Below, piece by piece: positions 26,628 to 35,136 of a stretch of 64,000 bases of DNA. Location: assembly GCF_024347435.1 (NCBI RefSeq), contig NZ_AP025481.1:1364001-1428000 (forward strand), written 5' to 3'. Within the stretch, counting starts at the first letter, position 1, and each line of letters opens with the position of its first letter. Position numbers and translations under genes: made by a program. A model generated the notes under the pieces. It saw nothing but the letters and a program-made list of their open reading frames with translations. It was not told the DNA's origin and made no database searches. This DNA is from Vibrio cyclitrophicus. GTDB taxonomy: Bacteria; Pseudomonadota; Gammaproteobacteria; Enterobacterales; Vibrionaceae.

Positions 26628-28082
26628 TTAGTTAGTAACGGCTGTCTTTACTTGTGATTTCTCTTTACTTTTTAGCCACACAAACAGAGCACCTAACACA
26701 GCAATTGGTATCAGTGGATCAATCCACGTACCGCCTTTACCAAATACCAGGTTGAGAACCATGATGATGCTTGCACCAATCGCCCATGCGATAGTTGAAG
26801 ACACAGACCAGATCTTGATTTGGTCTGCAAGTTCAGTAATACCTAACGTACGGTTAATGATATGAAAGTATGAATCGTTCAAGTGAGAGAAGCCTACAGG
26901 ACCTACTGCACAAGCAAGGGCCACGAACACAGGATCCAAACCTAACGTTTCAACAAGAGGTAATGTCATTGTCGCCGCAACCATCATGGACGCCGTTGCT
27001 GAACCTTGGATTAAGCGAAGCATAGATGCAATTGCTAATGGTACTAATAATGGTGGAATGCCACTGCTCGCGATCGCTTCTGCAACTTGAGGCCCAGCAC
27101 CTGATGCTTTAAGTACAGCCCCCATTGCACCACCACAACCAGTCACTACTAATATTAGACCTGTAGTCGATAGCGCATCATCCATAGAGCTAACCATGTC
27201 TTTACGTTCGATGTGGCGAGTAAGACCGTATAGCGCCATAAGAACACCGATACCTACAGCCACCACTGGGTTACCAATCAACGAAATAACGTTGTGCATT
27301 GCAGTATCACCTTGACCAACAAGCGTATTGATTAGAATGAATGCGATTGGCAACAAAATTGGACCGAATGATAAAAAGTTACTTGGTAGCTCTCTGTCAT
27401 CTGTTTCTTTTACTTTTTCAAGGTTTGCCCAATCAGCTTGGTTCGTAATCCATGTTTCACCGTTTGGTACGCGGTAGTACTCGTTACCTACTCGGCGAAT
27501 ATAAATCATAGAAAGAAGCATCATAGGGATAGAAACCATCAAACCCCACAACATGTACTCACCTAGATCTACACCTAGAATTCCAGCCACAGCAACTGGG
27601 CCCGGTGTTGGTGGCACAAGTGCGTGAGTGATAAGCAAGCCAAGTGCTAGAGTCACACCAAGGCCAACCGCTGACTTACCCGTATCTCGTGAGATTGCGC
27701 GAACAAGGGAATGCAAAATGATGTACGCAGAGTCACAAAAAACCGGGATAGCCACTAATACGCCAGTGAAACCTAGTGCTAAATCTTCACGGCCTTTACC
27801 ACAAAGCTTAACAAAGGTTTTTGCCATACGAACCGCAGCCCCAGAACGCTCGAAACACGCGCCCATGATCACGCCAAACGCGATAATCAGGCCAATGCCG
27901 CCTAAAACACCACCGAAGCCTGCTTTAATTGCGTTGATCAATTCGGTTGGTGCCATTCCTGCAAACAGACCCATGATGATACTTGCAATAATCATAGCAA
28001 GTGCGACTGGGATTCTCGTTTTAATAATCATACCCATCATGGCTAAAATGCCAATTACGATGCCTATCAGTGCTCCATCCAT
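26628..28082 (-). CDS. GntP-family sugar-acid:H+ symporter
   Basis: The 484-residue inner-membrane protein has about 12 or more hydrophobic segments. It shows GntP/gluconate permease features: an N-terminal VALAMIIASIIMGLFAG segment, SGAAVRMAKTFVKL, ALVPPTPGPVA and LNDSYFHIINRTLG. GntP transporters take up gluconate and related acids with protons. Its place in the ltnD-otn cluster points to L-threonate, D-erythronate or glycerate as substrate. A good AAAGGAAT site precedes the start. A 178-bp gap with a hairpin separates it from otnI. Confidence 0.88.
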   Translation of the reverse strand: MDGALIGIVIGILAMMGMIIKTRIPVALAMIIASIIMGLFAGMAPTELINAIKAGFGGVLGGIGLIIAFGVIMGACFERSGAAVRMAKTFVKLCGKGREDLALGFTGVLVAIPVFCDSAYIILHSLVRAISRDTGKSAVGLGVTLALGLLITHALVPPTPGPVAVAGILGVDLGEYMLWGLMVSIPMMLLSMIYIRRVGNEYYRVPNGETWITNQADWANLEKVKETDDRELPSNFLSFGPILLPIAFILINTLVGQGDTAMHNVISLIGNPVVAVGIGVLMALYGLTRHIERKDMVSSMDDALSTTGLILVVTGCGGAMGAVLKASGAGPQVAEAIASSGIPPLLVPLAIASMLRLIQGSATASMMVAATMTLPLVETLGLDPVFVALACAVGPVGFSHLNDSYFHIINRTLGITELADQIKIWSVSSTIAWAIGASIIMVLNLVFGKGGTWIDPLIPIAVLGALFVWLKSKEKSQVKTAVTN

Positions 28083-28131
28083 TTTATATTCCTTTTGTCT
28101 CTTTCTTCATTTTTATGAAAATTGTAGGGTG

Positions 28132-28166
28132 GTGCATATAGGTGATATCGGGATCACCTATTGCAC
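28132..28166. promoter_or_regulatory. Intercistronic hairpin / palindrome between otnI and the permease gene
   Basis: ATAGGTGAT/ATCACCTAT (28138-28146 with 28153-28161) extends by five more pairs (GTGCA/TGCAC) across one bulged T. No T-run follows. It could be an mRNA-processing or stability hairpin that sets different levels of permease and enzymes, or a repressor site for an internal promoter. Confidence 0.55.
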
Positions 28167-28260
28167 TTTATCGTTATGTGTTGGCTTACCTGTAAGCCGT
28201 GTTATCTAAATCAGTTTTTACTTTTATGGTTCGTTACATATAAACGCCATTCACACCACG

Positions 28261-29037
28261 CTATAAATAACTTTTTACCCAGCCAAGCCCCTCTTCTGTC
28301 GTGCCTCTTGGGTTATATTCACAACCAATCCAACCTTGGTAACCTGAATCATCCAAAACACTAAATAAGTGTGGGTAGCTCAATTCGCCTTCCGATGGTT
28401 CATGCCTTTCTGGTACAGAAGCAATTTGGATATGGCCGGTATAAGCAGCAACTTCACGAATCAAAGTACTTAAATCACCATCCATAATTTGCGCGTGATA
28501 AAGGTCGAGTTGCAACTTCACATTTGGCCTATCGACCAACTTAATCAGTTCGACAGCATCACGTTGGTGAGCAACGAAGTAATTAGGAACATCACGGCTA
28601 TTCAGCGGTTCAATCATCAATTCAATGTTTTGCTCAGCAAACTGGTCTGCCGCAAAACGAATGTTCGATATGAACGTCTCTACGTGTTGCTCTTTAGTAA
28701 AACGTTCATCCAGTAGACCAGACATAGCGTGTACTTTTTTACAGCCTAAAGCTTTGGCATACATAAGCGCGTTGTCGACACTGGCTTTGAATTCATCTTC
28801 ACGACCAGGAATAGCGGCAAAGCCACGCTCGCCTGCATCCCAATCACCTGGAGGCATATTAAAGAGCGCTTGTTCAAAACCAAATTTCTGCATTTTTTCT
28901 GAAAGCTCTTCGGCCTCAAATGCATAAGGGAATAGGTATTCAACTGCTTTGAAGCCCGCTTGGTGTGCCTTCTCAAAACGCTCTAGAAATGGCACTTCTG
29001 TGAACAGCATTGTTAAGTTTGCAGCGAACTTAGCCAT
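28261..29037 (-). CDS. otnI: 2-oxo-tetronate isomerase OtnI (hydroxypyruvate isomerase family)
   Basis: The 258-residue TIM-barrel protein is of the Hyi/OtnI family. It shows MAKFAANLTMLFTEVPFLERF at the start, EPLNSRDVPNYF, QLDLYHAQIMDGDL and IGCEYNPRGTTEEGL, with the acidic and His metal ligands in those motifs. In the DUF1537-linked pathway, OtnI interconverts 2-oxo- and 3-oxo-tetronate. It overlaps otnC by one base (TAATG), showing tight operon coupling, and a strong GGGAGAGG site precedes it. Hydroxypyruvate isomerase is the alternative, but the neighbours favour OtnI. Confidence 0.87.
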   Translation of the reverse strand: MAKFAANLTMLFTEVPFLERFEKAHQAGFKAVEYLFPYAFEAEELSEKMQKFGFEQALFNMPPGDWDAGERGFAAIPGREDEFKASVDNALMYAKALGCKKVHAMSGLLDERFTKEQHVETFISNIRFAADQFAEQNIELMIEPLNSRDVPNYFVAHQRDAVELIKLVDRPNVKLQLDLYHAQIMDGDLSTLIREVAAYTGHIQIASVPERHEPSEGELSYPHLFSVLDDSGYQGWIGCEYNPRGTTEEGLGWVKSYL

Positions 29038-29684
29038 TATTTTCCTCTCCCTTTTAAATCCATCACTTCTTCGTCTGTTAGGTAACGGATGTCTTTATCT
29101 TTCAATAAGAACGCCAATTTAGCGGTCTCTTCCAGTTCTTCGGCGTTATCCACCGCATCTACAAAATCGGTACCAGTGACTACTGGGCCGTGGTTTGCTA
29201 ACAAAAATGCTCGATAATCACCTGCTCGTTTTGCCAACTCTTCAGCAATTTTGGGGTCGCCGGGCCGTAGGTAAGAAATCACTGGTAACTCACCAATTCG
29301 CATCACGAAATACGGTGTGAAAGCCTTAATCGCGTTGTTACCATCCAACCCTTCAAGGCAAGACAGTGCAGTTAGATATGTAGAGTGCAGGTGCACAATC
29401 GCATTGCACTCTTCATTATTTCTATAAATCGCTAAGTGGAACGCGGCTTCTTTCGAAGGCTTCTTACCTGAAATGTGGTTACCATCAATATCAACAACCG
29501 ACAATTCCTCAGCGATAAGGCGACCAAATGAAGAGCCTGTTGGTGTTGCTAGAAAATGTCCATTTGGCAATTTGATAGATAGGTTACCTGCGCCACCTGT
29601 AGCATAACCTCGCTCGAACATTGAACGAGCGAGCGTGACCATTTGCTCTCTTAACTGCTGCTCGTTCATCAAAACTTTACTCAT
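29037..29684 (-). CDS. otnC: 3-oxo-tetronate 4-phosphate decarboxylase OtnC (class II aldolase fold)
   Basis: The 215-residue protein has the class II aldolase/adducin fold. GGAGNLSIKLPNGHFLATPTG matches the family N-terminus, VHLHSTYLTAL carries the zinc-binding His pair, and LLANHGPVVTG supplies the third His. OtnC decarboxylates 3-oxo-tetronate 4-phosphate to dihydroxyacetone phosphate. It lies between otnK (11 bp) and otnI (1-bp overlap). Fuculose-phosphate aldolase is the general alternative, but the operon settles the role well. Confidence 0.88.
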   Translation of the reverse strand: MSKVLMNEQQLREQMVTLARSMFERGYATGGAGNLSIKLPNGHFLATPTGSSFGRLIAEELSVVDIDGNHISGKKPSKEAAFHLAIYRNNEECNAIVHLHSTYLTALSCLEGLDGNNAIKAFTPYFVMRIGELPVISYLRPGDPKIAEELAKRAGDYRAFLLANHGPVVTGTDFVDAVDNAEELEETAKLAFLLKDKDIRYLTDEEVMDLKGRGK

Positions 29685-29695
29685 TTGAATCTCGC

Positions 29696-30952
29696 TTATG
29701 AAAAGAATGATTGAGCTTTAGCGAAGAAGTTTTCATCACCAAAGTTGCCAGATTTAAGTGCCAATGAAAGATCACCTTCAACCGACCTCACCCAAGGCAC
29801 ACCTGGTGCGATTTGAGGGCCAATATGAAAACCTTTCACAGCCAAGCTTTGGGTCACTACACCAGAGGTTTCACCACCAGCGACAATGAAGTTCTTCACT
29901 CCGTTCTGCTGCAACTTAATCGCTAGCTGGCTAAAGAACTGTTCAACCGCATAACTAGAGGCATGCGCGCCATACTCTTCTTGAATAGCTTTTAGTGCCG
30001 TTGCTTCAGCCGTCGCGTATACCAACGGTGCAAATTCACTTTGAATATGAGTCATCACCCAATCGAATACTTCATTGGCGTATTGATCATTGGTTAAGCA
30101 AGCCTTGACATCGATAGCAAAGTGAGGAGCAAGCTGTTTGTATAGCGCAACTTGTTGGTTAGTCATCACTGAACAAGAACCAGAGAATACAACCGTTGGT
30201 GCTTTGACTGGGCTACCTGCATGTTTTGCATCACTTTGGTCAGCAAGATGTTTCGTCCAATTTTTAGCAATACCAGCAGCTAGGCCTGAGCCACCTGTGA
30301 TTAGTTTCAGAGATTTAGCCGCTTGACCTAACGTCACCAAGTGCTCTGCATTAAATGCGTCTACCACGGCGTAGCGACTACCTTGAGCTTTGAGTTCGTT
30401 AAGACGAGCGGTAACAGCATCAGAGCCCTGTTCAATCGTTTGAAAGTTAACTAAACCGGAAACACCTGCTGACTGTGCGTCCATCATTCGAACCACACTT
30501 GAATCCGTCATTGGTGTAACAGGGTGATAACGCATACCTGAATCACAGAGCAACTCACCAAAAACAAACAAGTGACCGTTGTAAACCGTACGACCATTTA
30601 CTGGCAATGCAGGGCAAACCATCGTAAATGATTCCCCAAGTTCCGCTAAAAGCGCATCAGTGACAGGCCCAATATTGCCCTCAGCCGTGCTGTCGAAAGT
30701 GGAGCAATATTTGAAGTAAAACTGTTGGCAGCCTTGTGCTTGTAGCCATTTAAGCCCGGCAACGGAGTCGGTAATAGCTTCATCAACGGGGCAAGAACGT
30801 GATTTAAGGCTGATCACGACCGCATCCGCTGCAACCTCAAAATCACCAGTAGGAATGCCATTTAATTGGATAGTGCGCATACCGTTTTCAACAAGGAAAC
30901 CCGCGATATCTGTCGCACCAGTAAAGTCGTCTGCAATAACGCCTAATAACAT
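29696..30952 (-). CDS. otnK: 3-oxo-tetronate kinase OtnK (DUF1537)
   Basis: The 418-residue protein is of the DUF1537/four-carbon acid sugar kinase family. GVIADDFTGATDIAGFL at the start holds the acidic substrate-binding pair, KYCSTFDSTAEGNIGPV follows, and the C-terminal nucleotide domain contains VAGGETSGVVTQSL. It phosphorylates 3-oxo-tetronate at O4 with ATP. It starts 2 bp after the ltnD stop, so translation is probably coupled. Confidence 0.92.
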   Translation of the reverse strand: MLLGVIADDFTGATDIAGFLVENGMRTIQLNGIPTGDFEVAADAVVISLKSRSCPVDEAITDSVAGLKWLQAQGCQQFYFKYCSTFDSTAEGNIGPVTDALLAELGESFTMVCPALPVNGRTVYNGHLFVFGELLCDSGMRYHPVTPMTDSSVVRMMDAQSAGVSGLVNFQTIEQGSDAVTARLNELKAQGSRYAVVDAFNAEHLVTLGQAAKSLKLITGGSGLAAGIAKNWTKHLADQSDAKHAGSPVKAPTVVFSGSCSVMTNQQVALYKQLAPHFAIDVKACLTNDQYANEVFDWVMTHIQSEFAPLVYATAEATALKAIQEEYGAHASSYAVEQFFSQLAIKLQQNGVKNFIVAGGETSGVVTQSLAVKGFHIGPQIAPGVPWVRSVEGDLSLALKSGNFGDENFFAKAQSFFS

Positions 30953-30954
30953 GA

Positions 30955-31869
30955 TTACTTCTCCACTTTTGGTGTATTCACACCCGGTAGATCAATACCT
31001 TGGAATACCTTAATAACGGCGCTGTCATCTTCTTGTCCAAAGCCAGCATTGCTTGCGCTCACAAACATATTCAGTGCTGCACTGGATAGCGGAAGTGGGA
31101 ATTTAAGATCCTGAGCCGTATCGGATACTAGATTGAGGTCTTTAACAAAGATATCGACCATAGATTTTGGAGAGTAGTCGCCATCCACTACGTGCTTCAT
31201 ACGGTTCTCAAACATCCAAGAATTGCCCGCAGCATTGGTCACTACGTCGTACATAAGATCTAGAGGGATGTTTGCGCGTGCCGCTAATGCCATCGCTTCC
31301 GCGCCTGCAGCAATGTGAACACCTGCAAGTAACTGGTGAATAATCTTCACAGTCGCGCCAAGTCCAACCGCTTCGCCAATGTTGTAGACTTTTGCTGCAG
31401 TTGCATCGAGTACAGGAGCCAGAGCTTCAAATGTACTTACTGCGCCTGAAGCCATAATGGTCATTTCACCGGCTTCTGCTTTTACTGCACCACCTGAAAC
31501 GGGAGCATCAAGCATCACAAGACCGTACTCAGATAACTGAGCTTCGATTTGTTTTGCGTCTTCCGCGGAAATCGTCGCCGATACCATAATCGGTGTATTA
31601 GGTCTTAGTGCCGCCGCAAGACCAGTCTTAAACAGTACCGTGTTAACTTGAGCAGCATTCACAACTAATATCAAAACAGAATCAAGTTTGTCTGCAAACT
31701 CAACCGCACTTGTCGAGACCACTTTTGCACCATATTCACCCAAGGTTTCAAGCGCTTGCGGATTCAAATCGAAACCATATACATCAAGCCCTGCTCGCAC
31801 ACATGACTTCGCTGCGCCCATGCCCATAGAACCTAAACCGATAACACCAACAGATTGAACTTCATTCAT
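30955..31869 (-). CDS. ltnD: L-threonate 2-dehydrogenase LtnD
   Basis: The 304-residue protein is of the beta-hydroxyacid dehydrogenase family. The NAD-binding motif GVIGLGSMGMGAAKS is at the start, LDAPVSGGAVKAEAGEMTIMASG is the substrate loop, and VKIIHQLLAGVHIAAGAEAM carries the catalytic Lys. It is the first gene of a run encoding OtnK, OtnC and OtnI, the arrangement known for L-threonate use, where LtnD oxidises C2. Tartronate semialdehyde reductase is a close relative and the fallback call. An AAAGG site precedes the ATG. Confidence 0.85.
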   Translation of the reverse strand: MNEVQSVGVIGLGSMGMGAAKSCVRAGLDVYGFDLNPQALETLGEYGAKVVSTSAVEFADKLDSVLILVVNAAQVNTVLFKTGLAAALRPNTPIMVSATISAEDAKQIEAQLSEYGLVMLDAPVSGGAVKAEAGEMTIMASGAVSTFEALAPVLDATAAKVYNIGEAVGLGATVKIIHQLLAGVHIAAGAEAMALAARANIPLDLMYDVVTNAAGNSWMFENRMKHVVDGDYSPKSMVDIFVKDLNLVSDTAQDLKFPLPLSSAALNMFVSASNAGFGQEDDSAVIKVFQGIDLPGVNTPKVEK

Positions 31870-32073
31870 AGCAAGATGCCTTTCACGTAATTGTTAAACT
31901 CTAAATTTGTTAATTATTGTTTATGTTTGTGATTATATGTGAAGCAATCGAATGCGACTTAGTGATAAGTCACACTTTTAACAAAAGTTAACACTTATGA
32001 GTAATTTAACCCTTTCGAGGCATTTGATAATGGTAATTTCGGCGACTATCACAGTTCTAATTACTATTTAACA

Positions 32074-32093
32074 ACAGATATTCACAGATATTC
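32074..32093. promoter_or_regulatory. Tandem 10-bp repeat in the ltnD-deoR divergent region
   Basis: ACAGATATTC occurs twice head to tail, 57 bp before the regulator start, in the 280-bp region between the divergent ltnD and DeoR-type genes. Direct repeats one helical turn apart are a plausible operator for that regulator. A GTGATAAGTCAC dyad also lies near 31960-31971. Confidence 0.4.
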
Positions 32094-32149
32094 ACAAAAC
32101 AGAGAAAGATTGATAGGATGATGAAAAATAAGAACATAGAAGAAGAATC

Positions 32150-32908
32150 ATGATTCCAGCGGAACGTCAGAGAACCATTTTGTCACTATTATCACACCAA
32201 GAAGTGATCAGTATTTCTGAGCTTGTAGAGCACCTAGAGGTCTCTCATATGACCATTCGTCGGGATATCGTAAAGCTAGAGACATCAGGGAAAGTGATTT
32301 CAGTTTCGGGCGGTGTTCAGCTGACTAAAGCACTTCACAGCGAATTGTCACACGACATAAAGGTAGAACAGCAAGCAAGCGAAAAAGCTCAAATAGGTCA
32401 ACTAGCGGCTCAATTGGTTCCTAAGTATTCGACTATCTACTTAGACGCTGGAACAACCTCTTTGGAGATCGCCCACCAACTTGCAGGGCGAGGTGATCTG
32501 CTTATCATCACCAATGACTTCGCAATTGCCGCGTACCTAATGAACAACACACAATCTGAGATTTACCATACTGGTGGCAAGATTGACCGTGAAAATCAAT
32601 CGAGTATTGGGGGTAAAGTGGCTGAGTTTTTGGCAGGGATGAATATTGATATTGCGTTTATCTCTTCTTCATCTTGGAATCTAAAAGGGCTCTCGACACC
32701 TTGTGAAAATAAGGTGTTAGTCAAACAAGCCATTGTTCAAGCAGCTAATTCAAACTATCTGATTTCAGACTCAACCAAATACGGGCGCATCGCTACCTTC
32801 CACGCCTTAGATTTAAGCGCGCTTGATGGCGTGATCACCGATATTGATCTTTCGAGTAGTGTGATTGATGAACTTCAAGACAAAGGTATTAAGGTCATTA
32901 ATTCGTAA
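32150..32908 (+). CDS. DeoR-family regulator of the tetronate cluster
   Basis: The 252-residue protein has a DeoR N-terminal winged helix (AERQRTILSLLSHQEVISISELVEHLEVSHMTIRRDI, about 4-40) and a sugar-isomerase-like sensor domain with YLDAGTTSLEIAHQL. Such proteins are usually repressors released by a phosphorylated intermediate. It is divergent from ltnD and the only regulator nearby, so it probably controls ltnD-otnKCI-gntP-glxK; an intermediate such as a tetronate phosphate would be the natural inducer (inference). Confidence 0.88.
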   Translation: MIPAERQRTILSLLSHQEVISISELVEHLEVSHMTIRRDIVKLETSGKVISVSGGVQLTKALHSELSHDIKVEQQASEKAQIGQLAAQLVPKYSTIYLDAGTTSLEIAHQLAGRGDLLIITNDFAIAAYLMNNTQSEIYHTGGKIDRENQSSIGGKVAEFLAGMNIDIAFISSSSWNLKGLSTPCENKVLVKQAIVQAANSNYLISDSTKYGRIATFHALDLSALDGVITDIDLSSSVIDELQDKGIKVINS

Positions 32909-32924
32909 CGGATCCTCATCAATT

Positions 32925-32958
32925 TTCAGGCTCACCAACCAAACATTCAGAGCCTGAA
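32925..32958 (+). terminator. Weak terminator hairpin after the DeoR gene
   Basis: A perfect 9-bp stem TTCAGGCTC/GAGCCTGAA (32925-32933 and 32950-32958) lies just past the stop but lacks a T-run. Confidence 0.5.
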
Positions 32959-33087
32959 TAACCCAATTCCAAGAACATTTATTTATCCACTCGATAAAAA
33001 TAATTTTTACAGTTAAGCGTGTTTATTCATTAATAATATTGTCGTTGGTCGGCATAATAGTCATGAGTCCATTCAACGAGTTAGGTT

Positions 33088-33303
33088 ATGTTTTTCAAGC
33101 GCCTTTTGGCATTGGTTTTACCCGTTACTTTTGTATTTTCCGCGCACACCGAAACGTTTAGTGAGCGAATGGAACGCATCGAACAAGAAAATGCACTTGC
33201 GAAAACCATGACCGAAGCCCAGGTCAAATTGATACAAAAAGTTGTTCAAAGCGAAACCCTTACTGATTTCATCAATCGCTTGAGGCTCGAAGCACTTTCC
33301 TAA
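33088..33303 (+). CDS. Small secreted protein of unknown function
   Basis: The 71-residue product has a clear N-terminal signal (MFFKRLLALVLPVTFVFSAHT), followed by a charged, probably helical mature part (FSERMERIEQENALAKTM...). GAGTTAGG precedes the ATG. I do not recognise the family. It lies alone between the DeoR gene and a minus-strand group of small genes. Periplasmic location is the only inference. Confidence 0.55.
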   Translation: MFFKRLLALVLPVTFVFSAHTETFSERMERIEQENALAKTMTEAQVKLIQKVVQSETLTDFINRLRLEALS

Positions 33304-33382
33304 CGCGTACAATAAAAAACATCACCACACACGCGATATAAAGCTTGCCTACCCATAGGCCGATATTGATCAGCTGAGTTTC

Positions 33383-33571
33383 TTACTTAATTAGACGCTG
33401 ATACTCAGTATCAGAGAGGTAAGGATCGTCAAAGGGGACAACGTTAATCCCCCACACAAACCAAACAAACCAAACGACACTTCCTGCGAGTAGCCATAAG
33501 GCTGGTATTAAAAGTTGCTCGAACACACTTAGCAGTGTGTTCTTGTTAAGCGATATTTAAGCTTTTTTCAT
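33383..33571 (-). pseudogene. Possible small membrane protein with an in-frame stop near its start
   Basis: An ATG at 33571 with a good AAAAGG site begins MKKA and is halted by TAA at codon 5. The same frame then stays open for 57 codons and encodes a strongly hydrophobic segment (LLIPALWLLAGSVVWFVWFV) and a polar tail ending DTEYQRLIK. Either an early nonsense mutation broke a small membrane protein, or translation begins at the GTG at 33526 (47 residues). The plus-strand frame opposite it is not convincing. No family is recognised. Confidence 0.4.
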
Positions 33572-33621
33572 TTCACGACCTTTTGATCACAACACAGGGG
33601 GGCTCTAAAGCAGAAAAAGTA

Positions 33622-33960
33622 TTAAAGCCTTTTATTCCACTTCCCTTGATGGTCTCGGTCGCAATTTTCTTGTGTATCGTAACTGATGTGCTTATCGATA
33701 TTCTTCAGTTGAATCCCAACTTGATTGAACGCTTGTTGGATTGCCGCAGAGACACTCTGTTGACCTTCGCCATTTAAGAAGTTCGTTCTATCCTGGTTGG
33801 TATCGAATACACAGACAATTTTTAAACTTTGTGGGAATGAAGAGAAGTTGACCGAGTGAGTCACCCACAAAAAACCATCGAAGCCTTTCAGTGTATCTTC
33901 ACAAACATCATTTAACACATCTCTGATTTGATTCTCGATCTTCTTGTCTGATTTACGCAT
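33622..33960 (-). CDS. Conserved-looking hypothetical protein
   Basis: The 112-residue protein starts MRKSDKKIENQIRDVLNDVCED and contains FDGFLWVTHSVNFSSFPQSLKIVCVFDTN, a well-formed alpha/beta segment that reads like real protein. I recall similar Vibrio proteins labelled Fis-family regulator, but no Fis-type helix-turn-helix is visible, so no function is assigned. AGGA precedes the ATG. Confidence 0.55.
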   Translation of the reverse strand: MRKSDKKIENQIRDVLNDVCEDTLKGFDGFLWVTHSVNFSSFPQSLKIVCVFDTNQDRTNFLNGEGQQSVSAAIQQAFNQVGIQLKNIDKHISYDTQENCDRDHQGKWNKRL

Positions 33961-34094
33961 GCGGCAAAGGTCCTATTTAACACCTTAAAAAATAAGGTTT
34001 TTCTGTCAATGTTGTCTTAACCGACATTGGACACTGTGGCCGTTTCAAATGCAAAGTATTTATTAGGAGAGTCGGCTAGAAGATATAGAGGAAA

Positions 34095-34137
34095 CGCCTC
34101 CTGCTTGATCACTGACAAGGCTATCAAGCATGAGGCG
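34095..34137 (-). terminator. Hairpin after the Gfo/Idh gene
   Basis: A 15-position stem with one mismatch (34095-34109 with 34123-34137) begins about 20 bp past the stop of the oxidoreductase gene. The T content after it is modest, so it is a likely but not strong terminator. Confidence 0.55.
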
Positions 34138-34158
34138 AACATAGAATTGACTAAAACA

Positions 34159-35133
34159 CTAACTCGCCGCGAGATCCCAATCGGTTAATAGCTTCATGAT
34201 TACGCGCGAGTCTTGATGGGTCGCCATTGGCGCAGCAAGTTGTGTGTCACCTCGCTCAACTGCTTGGCGAATATTACGAACTTGATAGTGGAAACCGTCG
34301 CCTTGGGCTGCAACTTTCACTTCACGTGTCGACGTTTCATAGATCTCTACCGTAAACGAGTTTTCTTCGGTCGGTAACCATGGGTTAGTATCAAGAGTGA
34401 TGCAGCCTTTGCTGCCTAGAATCGTGAAGCCATGCTTTAAGCCGTGGTCTTCTGCGGTATGGATTTGTGCGGTAAAGCGGTCATTAAAATGCATCATCGC
34501 CGACGATTCACAAATATTGCCATCTTGGCCTCGTCGACCGATTGCTGAGATCTGTACATCATCGAACACGCTCTCGCCAAATTGCTGCTGCGCAACAGAG
34601 TGAATCAGCGACATTGGGTAACAACCCAAGTTGTACAGTGCACCCTTGCTCGCAGGGTTAACGAACTGATCAATCGCCGCAACGTAGGAACCTTGAATAG
34701 AGCGCACTTCGCCAATCTCACCTGTCGCTAGCTCTTGATGAAGCTTGGCGATCAGTGGATGGTTTAGGTACATCAGACCTTCAGCGAAGAATACGCCCGC
34801 TTCTTTCACTGCTTGCAAAGCTTGCTCGGTTTTTTCCATATCAACCGACAGAGACTTTTCACACAAGATAGCTTTGCCTTTTTGAGCCGCTTTAATCACG
34901 TATTCGTGATGAACGTGGTTTGGAAGAGCAATGTAGATAATGCCGACCGACTCGTCTTCAATCAAGGCTTCGTAGCTGTTGAAGGTTCGTGTTGGCTGGT
35001 ACTGTGCAGCAAACTCATTGAGTGTTTTCTCTGTGCGTCCAGCGACGGCATACAATTCACTTTGAGCATCACCTTTAATCGCATCGGCCATTACACCTGA
35101 GATAAAACTGGTTCCTAGGATTCCCCATTTCAT
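34159..35133 (-). CDS. Gfo/Idh/MocA-family oxidoreductase
   Basis: The 324-residue protein has the N-terminal NAD(P)-binding motif GILGTSFISGVMADAI and the EKSLSVDMEKTEQAL segment, in which EK is the conserved family dipeptide holding the catalytic Lys. A C-terminal Gfo/Idh beta domain follows. The family oxidises or reduces sugars, inositols and related polyols. It is the second gene of a pair, starting 3 bp after the monooxygenase-fold gene. The divergent LysR gene probably regulates both. Substrate unknown. Confidence 0.85.
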   Translation of the reverse strand: MKWGILGTSFISGVMADAIKGDAQSELYAVAGRTEKTLNEFAAQYQPTRTFNSYEALIEDESVGIIYIALPNHVHHEYVIKAAQKGKAILCEKSLSVDMEKTEQALQAVKEAGVFFAEGLMYLNHPLIAKLHQELATGEIGEVRSIQGSYVAAIDQFVNPASKGALYNLGCYPMSLIHSVAQQQFGESVFDDVQISAIGRRGQDGNICESSAMMHFNDRFTAQIHTAEDHGLKHGFTILGSKGCITLDTNPWLPTEENSFTVEIYETSTREVKVAAQGDGFHYQVRNIRQAVERGDTQLAAPMATHQDSRVIMKLLTDWDLAAS

Positions 35134-35136
35134 GTC

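Noticed and set aside
27628..28209. 193-codon open frame opposite the GntP permease
   Set aside because: It lies fully antisense to a clear transporter gene and has repetitive Pro/Ala/Ser-rich composition typical of a shadow frame.
31940..31975. CRP-like site between ltnD and the DeoR gene
   Set aside because: GTGA and TCAC arms are only 4 bp apart where CRP needs about 8 bp between these four-base cores, so it is not called as CRP.
33583..33777. Forward 64-codon frame
   Set aside because: It overlaps the 112-residue reverse gene antisense, with no ribosome site.
34020..34140. Possible small RNA or attachment site in the gap before the Gfo/Idh stop
   Set aside because: The hairpin is adequately explained as a terminator for the convergent reverse gene, and no duplicated att-like core is seen.
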